Under the pieces are notes generated by a model, which ran no database searches, was not told where the DNA came from, and worked only from the letters and a program-made list of their open reading frames with translations. The position numbers and the translations under genes are program-made. From the NCBI GenBank assembly GCA_020435965.1, contig JAGQYS010000026.1, positions 1 through 64,000 on the forward strand: a DNA stretch of 64,000 bases, given 5' to 3'. Origin of the DNA: Flavobacteriaceae bacterium (lineage in GTDB: Bacteria > Bacteroidota > Bacteroidia > Flavobacteriales > Flavobacteriaceae). Positions 26,102 through 33,614 of the stretch are shown piece after piece. The stretch's first letter is position 1, and every line of letters begins with the position of its first letter.

Positions 26102-26125
26102 ATCGTAATATTGCAATATTACGAT
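26102..26125. promoter_or_regulatory. ArsR operator (perfect 24-bp palindrome)
   Basis: ATCGTAATATT, GC, then AATATTACGAT form a perfect palindrome. ATCG-type half-sites and the position just upstream of arsR agree with ArsR/SmtB operators. Confidence 0.8.
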
Positions 26126-26140
26126 AATAAGTGATTTTAA

Positions 26141-26176
26141 AAAAGAGTCAAGGTATACTCCATTGACTCTTTTTTA
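26141..26176. terminator. Bidirectional terminator between the DUF4870-like gene and the ars promoter
   Basis: AAAAGAGTCAA pairs with TTGACTCTTTT around an 11-nt loop and is followed by a T tract on the plus strand and an A/T tract on the other. It ends the leftward gene at 26182. Confidence 0.8.
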
Positions 26177-26181
26177 TTTTA

Positions 26182-26661
26182 TTAAATCGATTTGAACCAA
26201 TCTTGGAAAAGATGCCCTATAACAGGAGTCTCTTTCTTTTCTCCACTTAAAGCACCAACTAAACTCATTATCCATAAAACTAGTATTATAAGATTAGCAA
26301 ACCATCCTATTATGGGAATAAAACTTAAAACAATGGCAAATAGCATAAGACCTAGCATTTGCCTTAGATAAAAAGAAGCATATTCTGTTTTTTTGTCTCC
26401 TCCATTCATTACAAATGCTATAACCCAGCCTATTAAGGTTAAATGAGCAACTAATGCAACATTTTTTGCATCTCCTAACACTTCTTTGGTGTCTTGAGAA
26501 AACTCATCGAATTTTTCTTTAGCTTCTTCTGAAAATTCCTTGGCTTTTTCTTTGGCTTCTTGCCCAAATTCTTCAGCTTTTTTTGCTGCTTTTCTTGCGC
26601 CTTCTTTTGCGTCGCCTAACATGTCGTTAAGGTCGTCGCCTAAACTTTTTTCGTCTGACAT
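26182..26661 (-). CDS. Membrane protein, DUF4870/Tic20-like, with charged helical N-terminus
   Basis: The 159-residue product has two parts. Residues 1-65 form a highly charged amphipathic helix with repeats such as KAEEFGQEAKEKAKEFSEEA, like LEA or YtxH proteins. Residues 68-150 hold three hydrophobic segments (VAHLTLIGWVIAFVMNGG, LGLMLFAIVLSFIPIIGWFA and ILVLWIMSLVGAL), which resemble the DUF4870/Tic20 fold. The role is unknown; a stress or membrane-scaffold function is a guess. It is followed by a strong terminator. Confidence 0.6.
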   Translation of the reverse strand: MSDEKSLGDDLNDMLGDAKEGARKAAKKAEEFGQEAKEKAKEFSEEAKEKFDEFSQDTKEVLGDAKNVALVAHLTLIGWVIAFVMNGGDKKTEYASFYLRQMLGLMLFAIVLSFIPIIGWFANLIILVLWIMSLVGALSGEKKETPVIGHLFQDWFKSI

Positions 26662-26729
26662 TTTATTTAATTTTGGTTAGATGAATAAATATACTAAAAA
26701 TAAAGGTTGGTTAGTTTATTATTTTATAA

Positions 26730-26996
26730 CTAGTTAGAGTTTTTCCAGCGCTCTAATTTTGGAATGTTCTTTGAAAAAAATCCAGCTAAAAACCCTGGAA
26801 ATCCCATCTCTTTTAGCTTATTTTTTACAAAATCTTTCATTTCTTCTGCTGTAATATCTGGTTGCAAAAACTCACCATTTTCATAACAATAACTACAATA
26901 CATCGTACTTATGGATCCATCTTTATTTGTAGCTCCTCCTTTTGGATCCTTTTTTAAAGGCATGGCACAACTTTGACAATTTTTATAAGTTTTCAT
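26730..26996 (-). CDS. Small putative zinc-ribbon protein
   Basis: This 88-residue cytoplasmic protein carries CQSCAMPL (residues 8-15) and CSYC (34-37), four cysteines spaced as one zinc ribbon, with the conserved KGGATNKDGSISTMYC segment between. The C-terminal half is helical (EEMKDFVKNKLKEMGFPGF). Homologues are widespread small proteins of unknown role. It lies 11 bp downstream of the VOC gene, so they may be co-transcribed. Confidence 0.7.
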   Translation of the reverse strand: MKTYKNCQSCAMPLKKDPKGGATNKDGSISTMYCSYCYENGEFLQPDITAEEMKDFVKNKLKEMGFPGFLAGFFSKNIPKLERWKNSN

Positions 26997-27007
26997 TTTT
27001 ATATATT

Positions 27008-27394
27008 TTATTGAAAAGCACTATCAACGGGTTCCCAAAGTTCAATTTTGTTACCATCATTATCCATAATGTATCCAAATTTACCATAACTGTATTCTTG
27101 TATATCTCCAATAACAGTTACTCCTTCTTCTTTTAGAACTTTTATCAATTCATGTAAATTCTCAACACGATAATTGAACATAAAGTCTTTTTTTGATGGC
27201 TCATAATATTTAGTATTTTCTGGAAATGGGCTCCATTGTGTAGAGCAGTCGTTTCCTTCCTTATCTTTCCACCAAAAGGTGCAGCCATAATCGTCTGTAT
27301 TGAATCCTAAGTGTTTTTTGTACCACTCCTTGGAAGCTTTTGGGTCTTTGGTTTTAAAAAACAAACCTCCAATTCCTGTGACTCTTTTTTTCAT
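27008..27394 (-). CDS. VOC (glyoxalase/bleomycin-resistance) superfamily protein
   Basis: This 128-residue protein has the paired beta-alpha-beta-beta-beta fold: GIGGLFFKTKDPKASKEWYK, HLGFNTDDYGCTFWW, then YSYGKFGYIMDNDGNKIELWEP, where the Glu of IELWEP is the usual metal ligand. The substrate is unknown. It heads a probable unit with the zinc-ribbon gene. Confidence 0.75.
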   Translation of the reverse strand: MKKRVTGIGGLFFKTKDPKASKEWYKKHLGFNTDDYGCTFWWKDKEGNDCSTQWSPFPENTKYYEPSKKDFMFNYRVENLHELIKVLKEEGVTVIGDIQEYSYGKFGYIMDNDGNKIELWEPVDSAFQ

Positions 27395-27438
27395 CGCTTT
27401 AATTTATTAGTCTTTATCTTTTTGTTTTTGTTACAAAA

Positions 27439-27900
27439 CTATTTTCTGTTCTTAACTGCTTTTTCATAAATACCAATCCATTCATTTACAGTTAATTTAG
27501 CTGATAATTCAGCTATTAAATCAAATGGTATTTCATCCAGTTTCTTAAATCTAATACAGCTTTTTCCCATATCTAATTTACGTTTACAATGTTTTGGGTA
27601 TTCGTTAACAAACCAATCGTGAATTTCAGGAACTGAGTAAATACCACTGTGATATAGATTAACCGAATTTTTTTGAGATGCAAAACTCATAAATGGCAAA
27701 GGTTCTGATGGTGTGCAATGGTAACCATCTGGATAAATGCTGTGAGGCACATAATAACCAATCATACCATATTGAATACCTTCTTCAAAACCCTTGGGCA
27801 AATTAGCCTTTATGACTTTTCGTAGTTTTTTTAAAGTTTCCTGACGTTCTTCAGGTACTTGACTTATGTAATCCTCTGGTGATGTTGCTTTATATTGCAT
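27439..27900 (-). CDS. DUF1801-domain protein
   Basis: The 153-residue cytoplasmic protein shows the YdhG/frataxin-like DUF1801 fold: YISQVPEERQETLKKLRKVI, then EGIQYGMIGYYVP, FASQKNSVNLYHSG and GKSCIRFKKLDEIP. The function is not established. Its start is 4 bp from the stop of the DUF4199 gene upstream, so the two are probably co-transcribed. Confidence 0.75.
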   Translation of the reverse strand: MQYKATSPEDYISQVPEERQETLKKLRKVIKANLPKGFEEGIQYGMIGYYVPHSIYPDGYHCTPSEPLPFMSFASQKNSVNLYHSGIYSVPEIHDWFVNEYPKHCKRKLDMGKSCIRFKKLDEIPFDLIAELSAKLTVNEWIGIYEKAVKNRK

Positions 27901-27904
27901 ATTT

Positions 27905-28414
27905 TTAATTTTTACGTTGAAGGATTAATCCTGAAATTAATGAAATTATAAACCCAATGACTATAACTGTAACGAACATTAATGCTGCCATAAAACCTGA
28001 GCTTCCGTAATCTTCCATTTGTTGCGTTAGCTCAGCTTTTTTAGTTTCAAGTTCAGCGCCTGAATATTGTGTTTCATAAATCTCAATGGTTCTATCTAAA
28101 TATTCTTGAGCAAAGTCTGGATTAATAGTAGTTGTATAAATATAATCTGCTATGGCAACTCCTAATCCAACTAAAACAGAAATTAGCAAGCCAATTGCAA
28201 GAGCTTTACCTAAGCTTACAACACCATTATTAACCTTATCTCTATAATGCTTAATACCAAAAAATATAAAGGATAATGTGGCAACCATTGTGACATAACC
28301 TAAAATTTCTTGTAAGGAATAATCTAGACTTTTAGTTACTAATATTGAAATTAAAAATAATACAACTCCTGTAAGCAAACCATAAGAGCCATATTTTAAA
28401 ACTGTGTTTTTCAT
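27905..28414 (-). CDS. DUF4199-family membrane protein
   Basis: The 169-residue protein has four membrane helices (about 9-27, 38-53, 68-92 and 138-165) and a periplasmic-side charged loop with ETQYSGAELETKKAELTQQM. DUF4199 proteins are common in Bacteroidetes and have no known function. The promoter region just upstream holds an 11-bp inverted repeat and two copies of a 12-bp direct repeat. A membrane LuxR-type regulator gene is next upstream. Confidence 0.75.
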   Translation of the reverse strand: MKNTVLKYGSYGLLTGVVLFLISILVTKSLDYSLQEILGYVTMVATLSFIFFGIKHYRDKVNNGVVSLGKALAIGLLISVLVGLGVAIADYIYTTTINPDFAQEYLDRTIEIYETQYSGAELETKKAELTQQMEDYGSSGFMAALMFVTVIVIGFIISLISGLILQRKN

Positions 28415-28434
28415 CTTTTTTGAATTTTAAATTT

Positions 28435-28504
28435 ATGACTCAAAAGTAGAAGAGAGCAACCTATTTTGAGTCATACTTTAGTACCAAAACTATCATACTT
28501 TAGT
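28435..28504 (-). promoter_or_regulatory. Inverted repeat and 22-bp-period direct repeats before the DUF4199 gene
   Basis: ATGACTCAAAA (28435-28445) and TTTTGAGTCAT (28464-28474) form a perfect inverted repeat with an 18-nt spacer. TCATACTTTAGT occurs at 28471-28482 and 28493-28504, exactly two helical turns apart. Both lie in the 107-bp gap upstream of the DUF4199 gene and downstream of the LuxR-type gene. Confidence 0.5.
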
Positions 28505-28521
28505 TTAAAAGTAACCATTTT

Positions 28522-28932
28522 TTAAATAATTTGATACTCCTTAGCGATTTGAATGGCTTGAGTACGTCTTTTGGCATTTAACTTAACAAGTAGATTTGAA
28601 ACATGAGTTTTTATTGTGCTTTCTGAAACAAATAATTTCTCAGCAATTTCTTTATTAGATAGTCCTTCAGAAATACATTGAAGTACTTCATATTCACGAT
28701 TACTGATTTCTAAATCTTGAATTCTTTGGTGGTTGATTTCGGTTGCTGCAATCTTCTTTTTATGAAGACTTTTTTTATTGAGATACACACCAATAAAAAA
28801 GAAAACAACTGCAATAATCGCAATGGTAATTTCAAAGTTTAAATCACCAGAAATCATGGCATATTTACTAAGTTGAAACAGTAGAAATATAGCTAGGATA
28901 AGCAGCGTAAAAACAAGAATCGTTTTCTTCAT
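28522..28932 (-). CDS. Membrane-anchored LuxR-type HTH regulator
   Basis: The 136-residue protein has two N-terminal membrane helices (residues 5-22 and 33-51) and a cytoplasmic GerE/LuxR helix-turn-helix (LEISNREYEVLQCISEGLSN, then KEIAEKLFVSESTIKTHVSN, LLVKLNAKRRTQAIQIAKE). No receiver or other sensor domain is present, so any sensing must use the membrane segments or a partner. The adjacent DUF4199 gene is a membrane protein and a plausible target or partner. Confidence 0.7.
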   Translation of the reverse strand: MKKTILVFTLLILAIFLLFQLSKYAMISGDLNFEITIAIIAVVFFFIGVYLNKKSLHKKKIAATEINHQRIQDLEISNREYEVLQCISEGLSNKEIAEKLFVSESTIKTHVSNLLVKLNAKRRTQAIQIAKEYQII

Positions 28933-28941
28933 GCTTTAAAT

Positions 28942-29877
28942 TTAGCAAAATCTTTGCTTTATTTTATCTACAATGGTTTGGGCTAATTTTTCTTTACTTT
29001 CAATAGTCCAACCTGCCACATGAGGTGTGAGCAAAACATTTTCTGCTTGTATTAAATATTGGAAAGCTTGAGGCATTTCAGAAGAAAACAAATTTTCAAA
29101 GGATGCTTTTTCATATTCTAAAACATCTAATCCTGCACCTAATATTTTACTAGATTTTAGGGCATCAACTAAATCTGAAGTCACTACACTCTTACCACGA
29201 GCTGTGTTAATAAGCCAAAACGATTTTTTAAACTGACTAATAAAAGCTTTATTCACCATATTAGTAGTTAAAGTTGTTTGAGGTGTATGCAAACTAAGTA
29301 CATCTACATTATCTTGAAGTTCTTGAAGTGTTACTTGTTTTGCATTTTTGTCTCCAACATTGGGTTTAATGTCATAACACAAAACCTCAACATCAAAGCC
29401 TCTCAGTTTTCTGGCAAAAGCTTTTCCCATGTTTCCGTAACCAATGATTCCAACAGTTTTTCCATCAAGTTCAATACCTCTATTGTCCTCTCGCAACCAT
29501 TTGCCTTGCCTTACTTCTCTATCTGCTTTATTAAGTTTATTAAACAAAGAGAGTAACATTCCTAAAGCCTGTTCGCCAACTGCATTTCTATTACCTTCTG
29601 GAGCCGAAATAAGATAAATCCCTTTAGACTCAGCATATTCACAATCAATATTTTCGAGTCCTGCTCCTACACGACCAATAAACTTAAGATGGATTGCTTT
29701 ATCTAAAAACTGCTTGTCAATTGTAAAACGACTTCTGATTATTATTCCATCATACTCATGAATTTTAGCTTCTATGCCTTCCTTTGAAGATGTGTAATCT
29801 TCATGATTTGTGAAACCTAAATCTGTAAGTTGATTGATTAATAAAGAATGATTGGTATCGAGGTGAAGTATTTTCAT
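28942..29877 (-). CDS. D-2-hydroxyacid dehydrogenase (phosphoglycerate-dehydrogenase-like)
   Basis: The 311-residue NAD-dependent enzyme has the Rossmann motif VGIIGYGNMGKAFARKLRGF (about residues 142-161), the catalytic Arg region INTARGKSVV, the Glu/His region VLEYE...LTPHVAGWT, and an N-terminal substrate domain. It belongs to the SerA/2-hydroxyacid group, but lacks the long ACT domain of full SerA, so the substrate is open. The upstream cupin gene abuts it with no spacer. Confidence 0.82.
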   Translation of the reverse strand: MKILHLDTNHSLLINQLTDLGFTNHEDYTSSKEGIEAKIHEYDGIIIRSRFTIDKQFLDKAIHLKFIGRVGAGLENIDCEYAESKGIYLISAPEGNRNAVGEQALGMLLSLFNKLNKADREVRQGKWLREDNRGIELDGKTVGIIGYGNMGKAFARKLRGFDVEVLCYDIKPNVGDKNAKQVTLQELQDNVDVLSLHTPQTTLTTNMVNKAFISQFKKSFWLINTARGKSVVTSDLVDALKSSKILGAGLDVLEYEKASFENLFSSEMPQAFQYLIQAENVLLTPHVAGWTIESKEKLAQTIVDKIKQRFC

Positions 29878-30243
29878 CTAGATTTTAGGATAATGCGTTT
29901 GTGTTTTTTCATCAACTACATTTCCAGTATGAGCTGTTGAAAGTTTTTCAAACAACAAAACATGTACTTCTTCATCATTTTTTGTACATGGATTATGCTC
30001 TACTCCTTTTGGAACGACTATGATTTCACCTTCTCTAACTACTTCTGTTCCGTTTCGAAACTGCATATATAATGTGCCTTTAACAACTTGAAACAACTCA
30101 TCTTCATCTTCATGGCTATGCCAAACAAATTCACCTTTTAGTTTGGCTAATATGACTTGCATATCATCTACTACAGCAATTTGATGAGGATGCCATTGCT
30201 TAGAAAATTTAGTGAATTTTTTACTGATGTTAATGGGTTTCAT
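29878..30243 (-). CDS. Cupin-domain protein
   Basis: This 121-residue beta-barrel protein carries the two cupin motifs, FVWHSHEDEDELFQVVKGTL (G-x5-H-x-H-x4-E type) and EGEIIVVPKGVEHNP. The metal-binding His-x-His and Glu are intact. Substrate is unknown. Its stop is immediately followed by the start of the dehydrogenase gene, which suggests joint expression. Confidence 0.8.
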   Translation of the reverse strand: MKPINISKKFTKFSKQWHPHQIAVVDDMQVILAKLKGEFVWHSHEDEDELFQVVKGTLYMQFRNGTEVVREGEIIVVPKGVEHNPCTKNDEEVHVLLFEKLSTAHTGNVVDEKTQTHYPKI

Positions 30244-30267
30244 AATCTATTATTTTTCAGCAAAAAG

Positions 30268-31638
30268 TTAAATTCCAAGTATCAGTTTCGCTATCCAGAA
30301 ATACAATAAAATTCCTAAGATATCATTGCTTGTTGTAATAAAAGGGCCTGTTGCAATAGCTGGATCAATACCTCTTTTATCTAAAAATAATGGCACAAAC
30401 GTACCTATTAAACCTGCAATAATAATTACTGCAACCAATGATATTGATATTGCAAAAGCTTTGTCCATTTCTCCTTTATAAAGCCAAACAAACAAAAACA
30501 AAAACACTGCTAAAATGGCTCCATTTAAAGCAGCAAGTAGCATTTCTTTAATTAATCTGCCATTAATACTTCCTTTTACATCATCATTGGCTAAACCCTG
30601 AACAATAATTGCACTAGATTGCACACCTACATTCCCTGCCATAGCAGCAATTAAAGGTGTAAAGAAAAATAATACTGCATACTTATTAAATGCTTCTTGA
30701 AACCCTTCCATAATGATAAAAGCTCCAATACCTCCTATTAAACCAAGAAACAACCAAGGCAAACGTGCTTTTGTAAGATCTAAAATACTATCATCTGCCT
30801 CAACGCCTTGTGTAATACCTGCTGCTAATTGATAATCTTTATCAGCTTCTTCTTTCATGACATCTACAATGTCATCAATAGTAATTCTTCCTAAAAGCAC
30901 TTGATTATCATCAACAACCGGAATAGCCTCCAAGTCATACTTTTGCATCACTTTAGCAACATCCTCAACATCGTCTTTAACATTAACAGAGTCTACATTT
31001 GCATTAGAAATTTCTGCAATTTTCTGTTCGCTTTTTGCTGTAATCAAATCCTTTAAAGACAGTCTTCCAATCAATCGTTCTTGCTTGTCTACAACATAAA
31101 TAGAATGTACTCTTGTGACGTCTTTAGCTTGACCTCGAATTCTACGCATACATCCAGCAACAGTCCAGGTTTCGTAAACTTTTACAAGCTCTTTTGCCAT
31201 GAGTCCACCAGCAGAATCTTCATCATAAGCTAATAGCTCTTCAATTTCTGCTTTGTGCTCGGCATCTTCTATGTTAGATATTACTTCTTCCTTACGTTCG
31301 TCTGGAAGTTCAGAAATCATATCTGCTGCATCATCTGTGTCTAATTCCTGAATCTCGTCTGCAATTTCCTTTGCTGACAAATTTTGAAGAACTTTCTCTC
31401 TGATAGTCTCATCGAGTTCCATCAAAACATCAGAGGTAGTTTCAGAATCAAGTAACTTAATCACATAAACTGCTTCTTCTTGATCTAATTCATCAAGAAT
31501 TTCGGCTATATCTGCATAGTGAAAATCATTTAAAAGCAGCTGTAACTCCTTACCGTTATTGGCTTCAATAAGTTGTTCAACTTGTTCAATGAGTTCATCA
31601 GTGAGCTGAAATTGTATATTTTCTTTTTCTTCAGACAT
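30268..31638 (-). CDS. mgtE: Magnesium transporter MgtE
   Basis: The product is 456 residues from the ATG at 31638 (MSEEKENIQF). The N-terminal MgtE domain is full of acidic repeats (LDELDQEEAVYVIKLLDSE, LDTDDAADMISELPDERK). Two CBS domains follow (about residues 135-255), then five membrane helices with the conserved IAAMAGNVGVQSSAIIVQGL and GTFVPLFLDKRGIDPAIATG segments. The family forms Mg2+-gated channels. The start lies 1 bp past the rsmA stop, so the pair is one operon. An upstream ATG at 31659 would overlap rsmA. Confidence 0.9.
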   Translation of the reverse strand: MSEEKENIQFQLTDELIEQVEQLIEANNGKELQLLLNDFHYADIAEILDELDQEEAVYVIKLLDSETTSDVLMELDETIREKVLQNLSAKEIADEIQELDTDDAADMISELPDERKEEVISNIEDAEHKAEIEELLAYDEDSAGGLMAKELVKVYETWTVAGCMRRIRGQAKDVTRVHSIYVVDKQERLIGRLSLKDLITAKSEQKIAEISNANVDSVNVKDDVEDVAKVMQKYDLEAIPVVDDNQVLLGRITIDDIVDVMKEEADKDYQLAAGITQGVEADDSILDLTKARLPWLFLGLIGGIGAFIIMEGFQEAFNKYAVLFFFTPLIAAMAGNVGVQSSAIIVQGLANDDVKGSINGRLIKEMLLAALNGAILAVFLFLFVWLYKGEMDKAFAISISLVAVIIIAGLIGTFVPLFLDKRGIDPAIATGPFITTSNDILGILLYFWIAKLILGI

Positions 31639-31639
31639 G

Positions 31640-32416
31640 TTACTTATCGTCGTTTTCAATTAATTGTGTGAGTTCAATAAATGAATTTACACTTAATTGT
31701 TCTGGACGTTTGCCAAAGATAGCATTTGCTTTTAAATTATCTGAAAGATTGAAGGTTTTTAAACTGTTGCGCAATGTTTTTCTGCGTTGTTGAAAAGCAG
31801 TTTTTACGACTTTAAAAAATAATACTTCGTCACAAGGCAAATAAAAATTGTCTTTTCTTGTTAAACGTAACACTCCAGAATCGACTTTAGGTGGTGGATT
31901 AAATACTGAAGGTGGAACAGTAAACAAATATTCGGCCTTATAAAAAGCTTGAACTAATACTGAAAGAATACCATAGGTTTTACTGCCTTCTTTTTCACAA
32001 ATACGCTGAGCCACTTCTTTTTGAAACATGCCTGAAAATTCAGGGATTTGCTCACGCATTTCCAATACTTTAAATACTATTTGAGATGAAATGTTATAGG
32101 GAAAATTACCTATGATGGCAAAAGGTTGGTTGTTAAAAACCTCTTTTAAATTGTATTTTAAAAAGTCTTTTTCAATAATTCTTGGGGCAAGGTTTAAGTA
32201 GTTGACTTGTAGATATTCAACAGATTCTGAGTCAATTTCTATAACATAAGTTGTGATGTCTTTATCAAGCAAATATTTGGTAAGTACTCCCATTCCAGGA
32301 CCAATTTCTAAAACAGCATCATATCCTTGTAACGACAAAGTATCTGCAATTTTTTTTGCAATGTTTTCGTCTTTTAAAAAATGTTGTCCAAGATGTTTTT
32401 TTGCTTTTACTGACAA
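31640..32416 (-). CDS. rsmA: 16S rRNA (adenine(1518)-N6/adenine(1519)-N6)-dimethyltransferase
   Basis: RsmA/KsgA dimethylates two adjacent adenines near the 3' end of 16S rRNA. The N-terminus [17 protein letters not shown], the SAM site [16 protein letters not shown], the catalytic NFPYNIS and VDSGVLRL are all typical, and 258 residues is the normal size. The start appears to be TTG at 32416 ([11 protein letters not shown]); the nearby ATG at 32421 is out of frame. mgtE follows directly. Confidence 0.93.
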   Translation of the reverse strand: MSVKAKKHLGQHFLKDENIAKKIADTLSLQGYDAVLEIGPGMGVLTKYLLDKDITTYVIEIDSESVEYLQVNYLNLAPRIIEKDFLKYNLKEVFNNQPFAIIGNFPYNISSQIVFKVLEMREQIPEFSGMFQKEVAQRICEKEGSKTYGILSVLVQAFYKAEYLFTVPPSVFNPPPKVDSGVLRLTRKDNFYLPCDEVLFFKVVKTAFQQRRKTLRNSLKTFNLSDNLKANAIFGKRPEQLSVNSFIELTQLIENDDK

Positions 32417-32428
32417 GGCATTAATTTT

Positions 32429-32752
32429 TTAATTGAAATTTACTGAATACTCATCTACAATTTCTAGCTCAGTTCGGAAAGCTAACATTTTGTCAGCAAA
32501 ACGTTTCATTCCATCTTGACGAAGTCTGTCTGCATCTTCTTTGTAATATGTATCTAATGCTTCACGCGATTTTGCTCTGTATTGTACAGAATACGTTACA
32601 CCTCCAAGCTCTTCTTCAACCAATACTTTGGTGAGTTTGGCTTCTGTAAATTTACCAGTTGCCAACACTTGTGGAATGTGTTCTTTAATCCACGATAACC
32701 ATTCTGTGTGAATGCTTTCGTCTATGTTTATGGTTACGTTGTAAATTATCAT
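32429..32752 (-). CDS. DUF4286-family protein
   Basis: The 107-residue protein has the ferredoxin-like alpha/beta pattern of DUF4286: MIIYNVTINIDESIHTEWLS at the N-terminus, then GGVTYSVQYRAKSREALDTY and HNIL-like helices rich in Arg/Lys. These proteins are often next to ksgA in Bacteroidetes; their role is unknown. It lies 12 bp upstream of rsmA in the same direction. Confidence 0.75.
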   Translation of the reverse strand: MIIYNVTINIDESIHTEWLSWIKEHIPQVLATGKFTEAKLTKVLVEEELGGVTYSVQYRAKSREALDTYYKEDADRLRQDGMKRFADKMLAFRTELEIVDEYSVNFN

Positions 32753-32768
32753 TTAGTGATTTTTATGA

Positions 32769-32813
32769 ATTCCGTATCACACTTCGACTGCGCTCAGTGT
32801 GAAAATGCGGAAT
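32769..32813. repeat. REP-like hairpin element
   Basis: The element contains CACTTCGACTGCGCTCAGTG, a perfect-ended hairpin core, framed by ATTCCG and CGGAAT. It fills most of the 73-bp gap between the DUF4286 gene and the upstream GNAT gene. Confidence 0.6.
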
Positions 32814-32825
32814 GACAAACTACTA

Positions 32826-33338
32826 TTAAAAAGTCTTTGCAAATAACAGAAGTTCTTCGTTCTTGTCAAAAGGTTTTATGCGTTTTTGGAAAGATAAGCC
32901 TAATTTTTCTAATAGATGAATAGAACTTTTATTGTCTGGATTGGTTATTGCCAAGACCTTTTCTAACTTAAATTTGTTTTTGGCTAAATCCATTACAGCA
33001 ACAGAGCTTTCATAACCATAGCCTTTACCTTCATACTCTGGCAAAAAACCAAAACCAATATCTGTATGCTCTAGTTCTTTACGTTTTACCAAACCAACAA
33101 TGCCAATGGCTTTTTCTGGTTCTGATTTATGAGTGACTTTGTAAAAACCATAACCACTTTCTTTGTAGCTTTTTAGGATGCCATTTTTAAGATGATGTTC
33201 TGCATCCTTAATAGTTTTTATATTTCTGTCGCCAATGTACTTTAACCAACTTGGTGTATTCATTAACTCCACAAAAAAAGCAGCGTCTTTAAGTGTGACT
33301 TTGGAAATGATGAGACGGTTTGTTTTAGCAATAACCAT
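32826..33338 (-). CDS. RimJ/RimL-type GNAT acetyltransferase
   Basis: The 170-residue protein begins with TNRLIISKVTLKDAAFFVEL and contains IGFGFLPEYEGKGYGYESSVAVMD, with the Q/R-x-x-G-x-G/A acetyl-CoA loop in EYEGKGYGYE, and ITNPDNKSSIHLLEKLG. This is the ribosomal-protein-type GNAT family; the acceptor is not known. The start abuts the stop of the small membrane protein gene upstream with no spacer. Confidence 0.8.
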   Translation of the reverse strand: MVIAKTNRLIISKVTLKDAAFFVELMNTPSWLKYIGDRNIKTIKDAEHHLKNGILKSYKESGYGFYKVTHKSEPEKAIGIVGLVKRKELEHTDIGFGFLPEYEGKGYGYESSVAVMDLAKNKFKLEKVLAITNPDNKSSIHLLEKLGLSFQKRIKPFDKNEELLLFAKTF

Positions 33339-33605
33339 TTATACAAAGTAGTAAAATAGAATTAGCAAAGTTAGTATAACAGATATTAGAAATATTAATT
33401 CTTTTCTTTTTCGACTTTGTGTTTTTTCTCTTATAGATTTTTTTAACTGAAATAATTCTTGTTGTGATGGATTTGGAAATTCTAAATTGTTTCCTTTATT
33501 TGAATTATAGTTTAGTTTTTTCTTGTCAAATTTTCCACTCTTCTTTTCTAAACGTTGTTTTCTTCTAAGAACTGTTGCTTTAAAATGACTGAAACTACTA
33601 TCCAT
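33339..33605 (-). CDS. Small C-tail-anchored membrane protein, unknown
   Basis: No family is recognised. The 88-residue protein is basic and polar (MDSSFSHFKATVLRRKQRLE at the start) and ends in one hydrophobic helix (about residues 70-88, IFLISVILTLLILFYYFV-like). The N-terminal part should face the cytoplasm. It lies 9 bp downstream of the TPR-protein gene and its stop touches the GNAT start, so three genes form one run. Confidence 0.5.
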   Translation of the reverse strand: MDSSFSHFKATVLRRKQRLEKKSGKFDKKKLNYNSNKGNNLEFPNPSQQELFQLKKSIREKTQSRKRKELIFLISVILTLLILFYYFV

Positions 33606-33614
33606 TACTAAACT

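Noticed and set aside
24621..32813. A CRISPR array, because of repeated sequences
   Set aside because: The copies are widely separated, vary in sequence, have no regular spacers and no cas genes are present; they fit REP-like elements.
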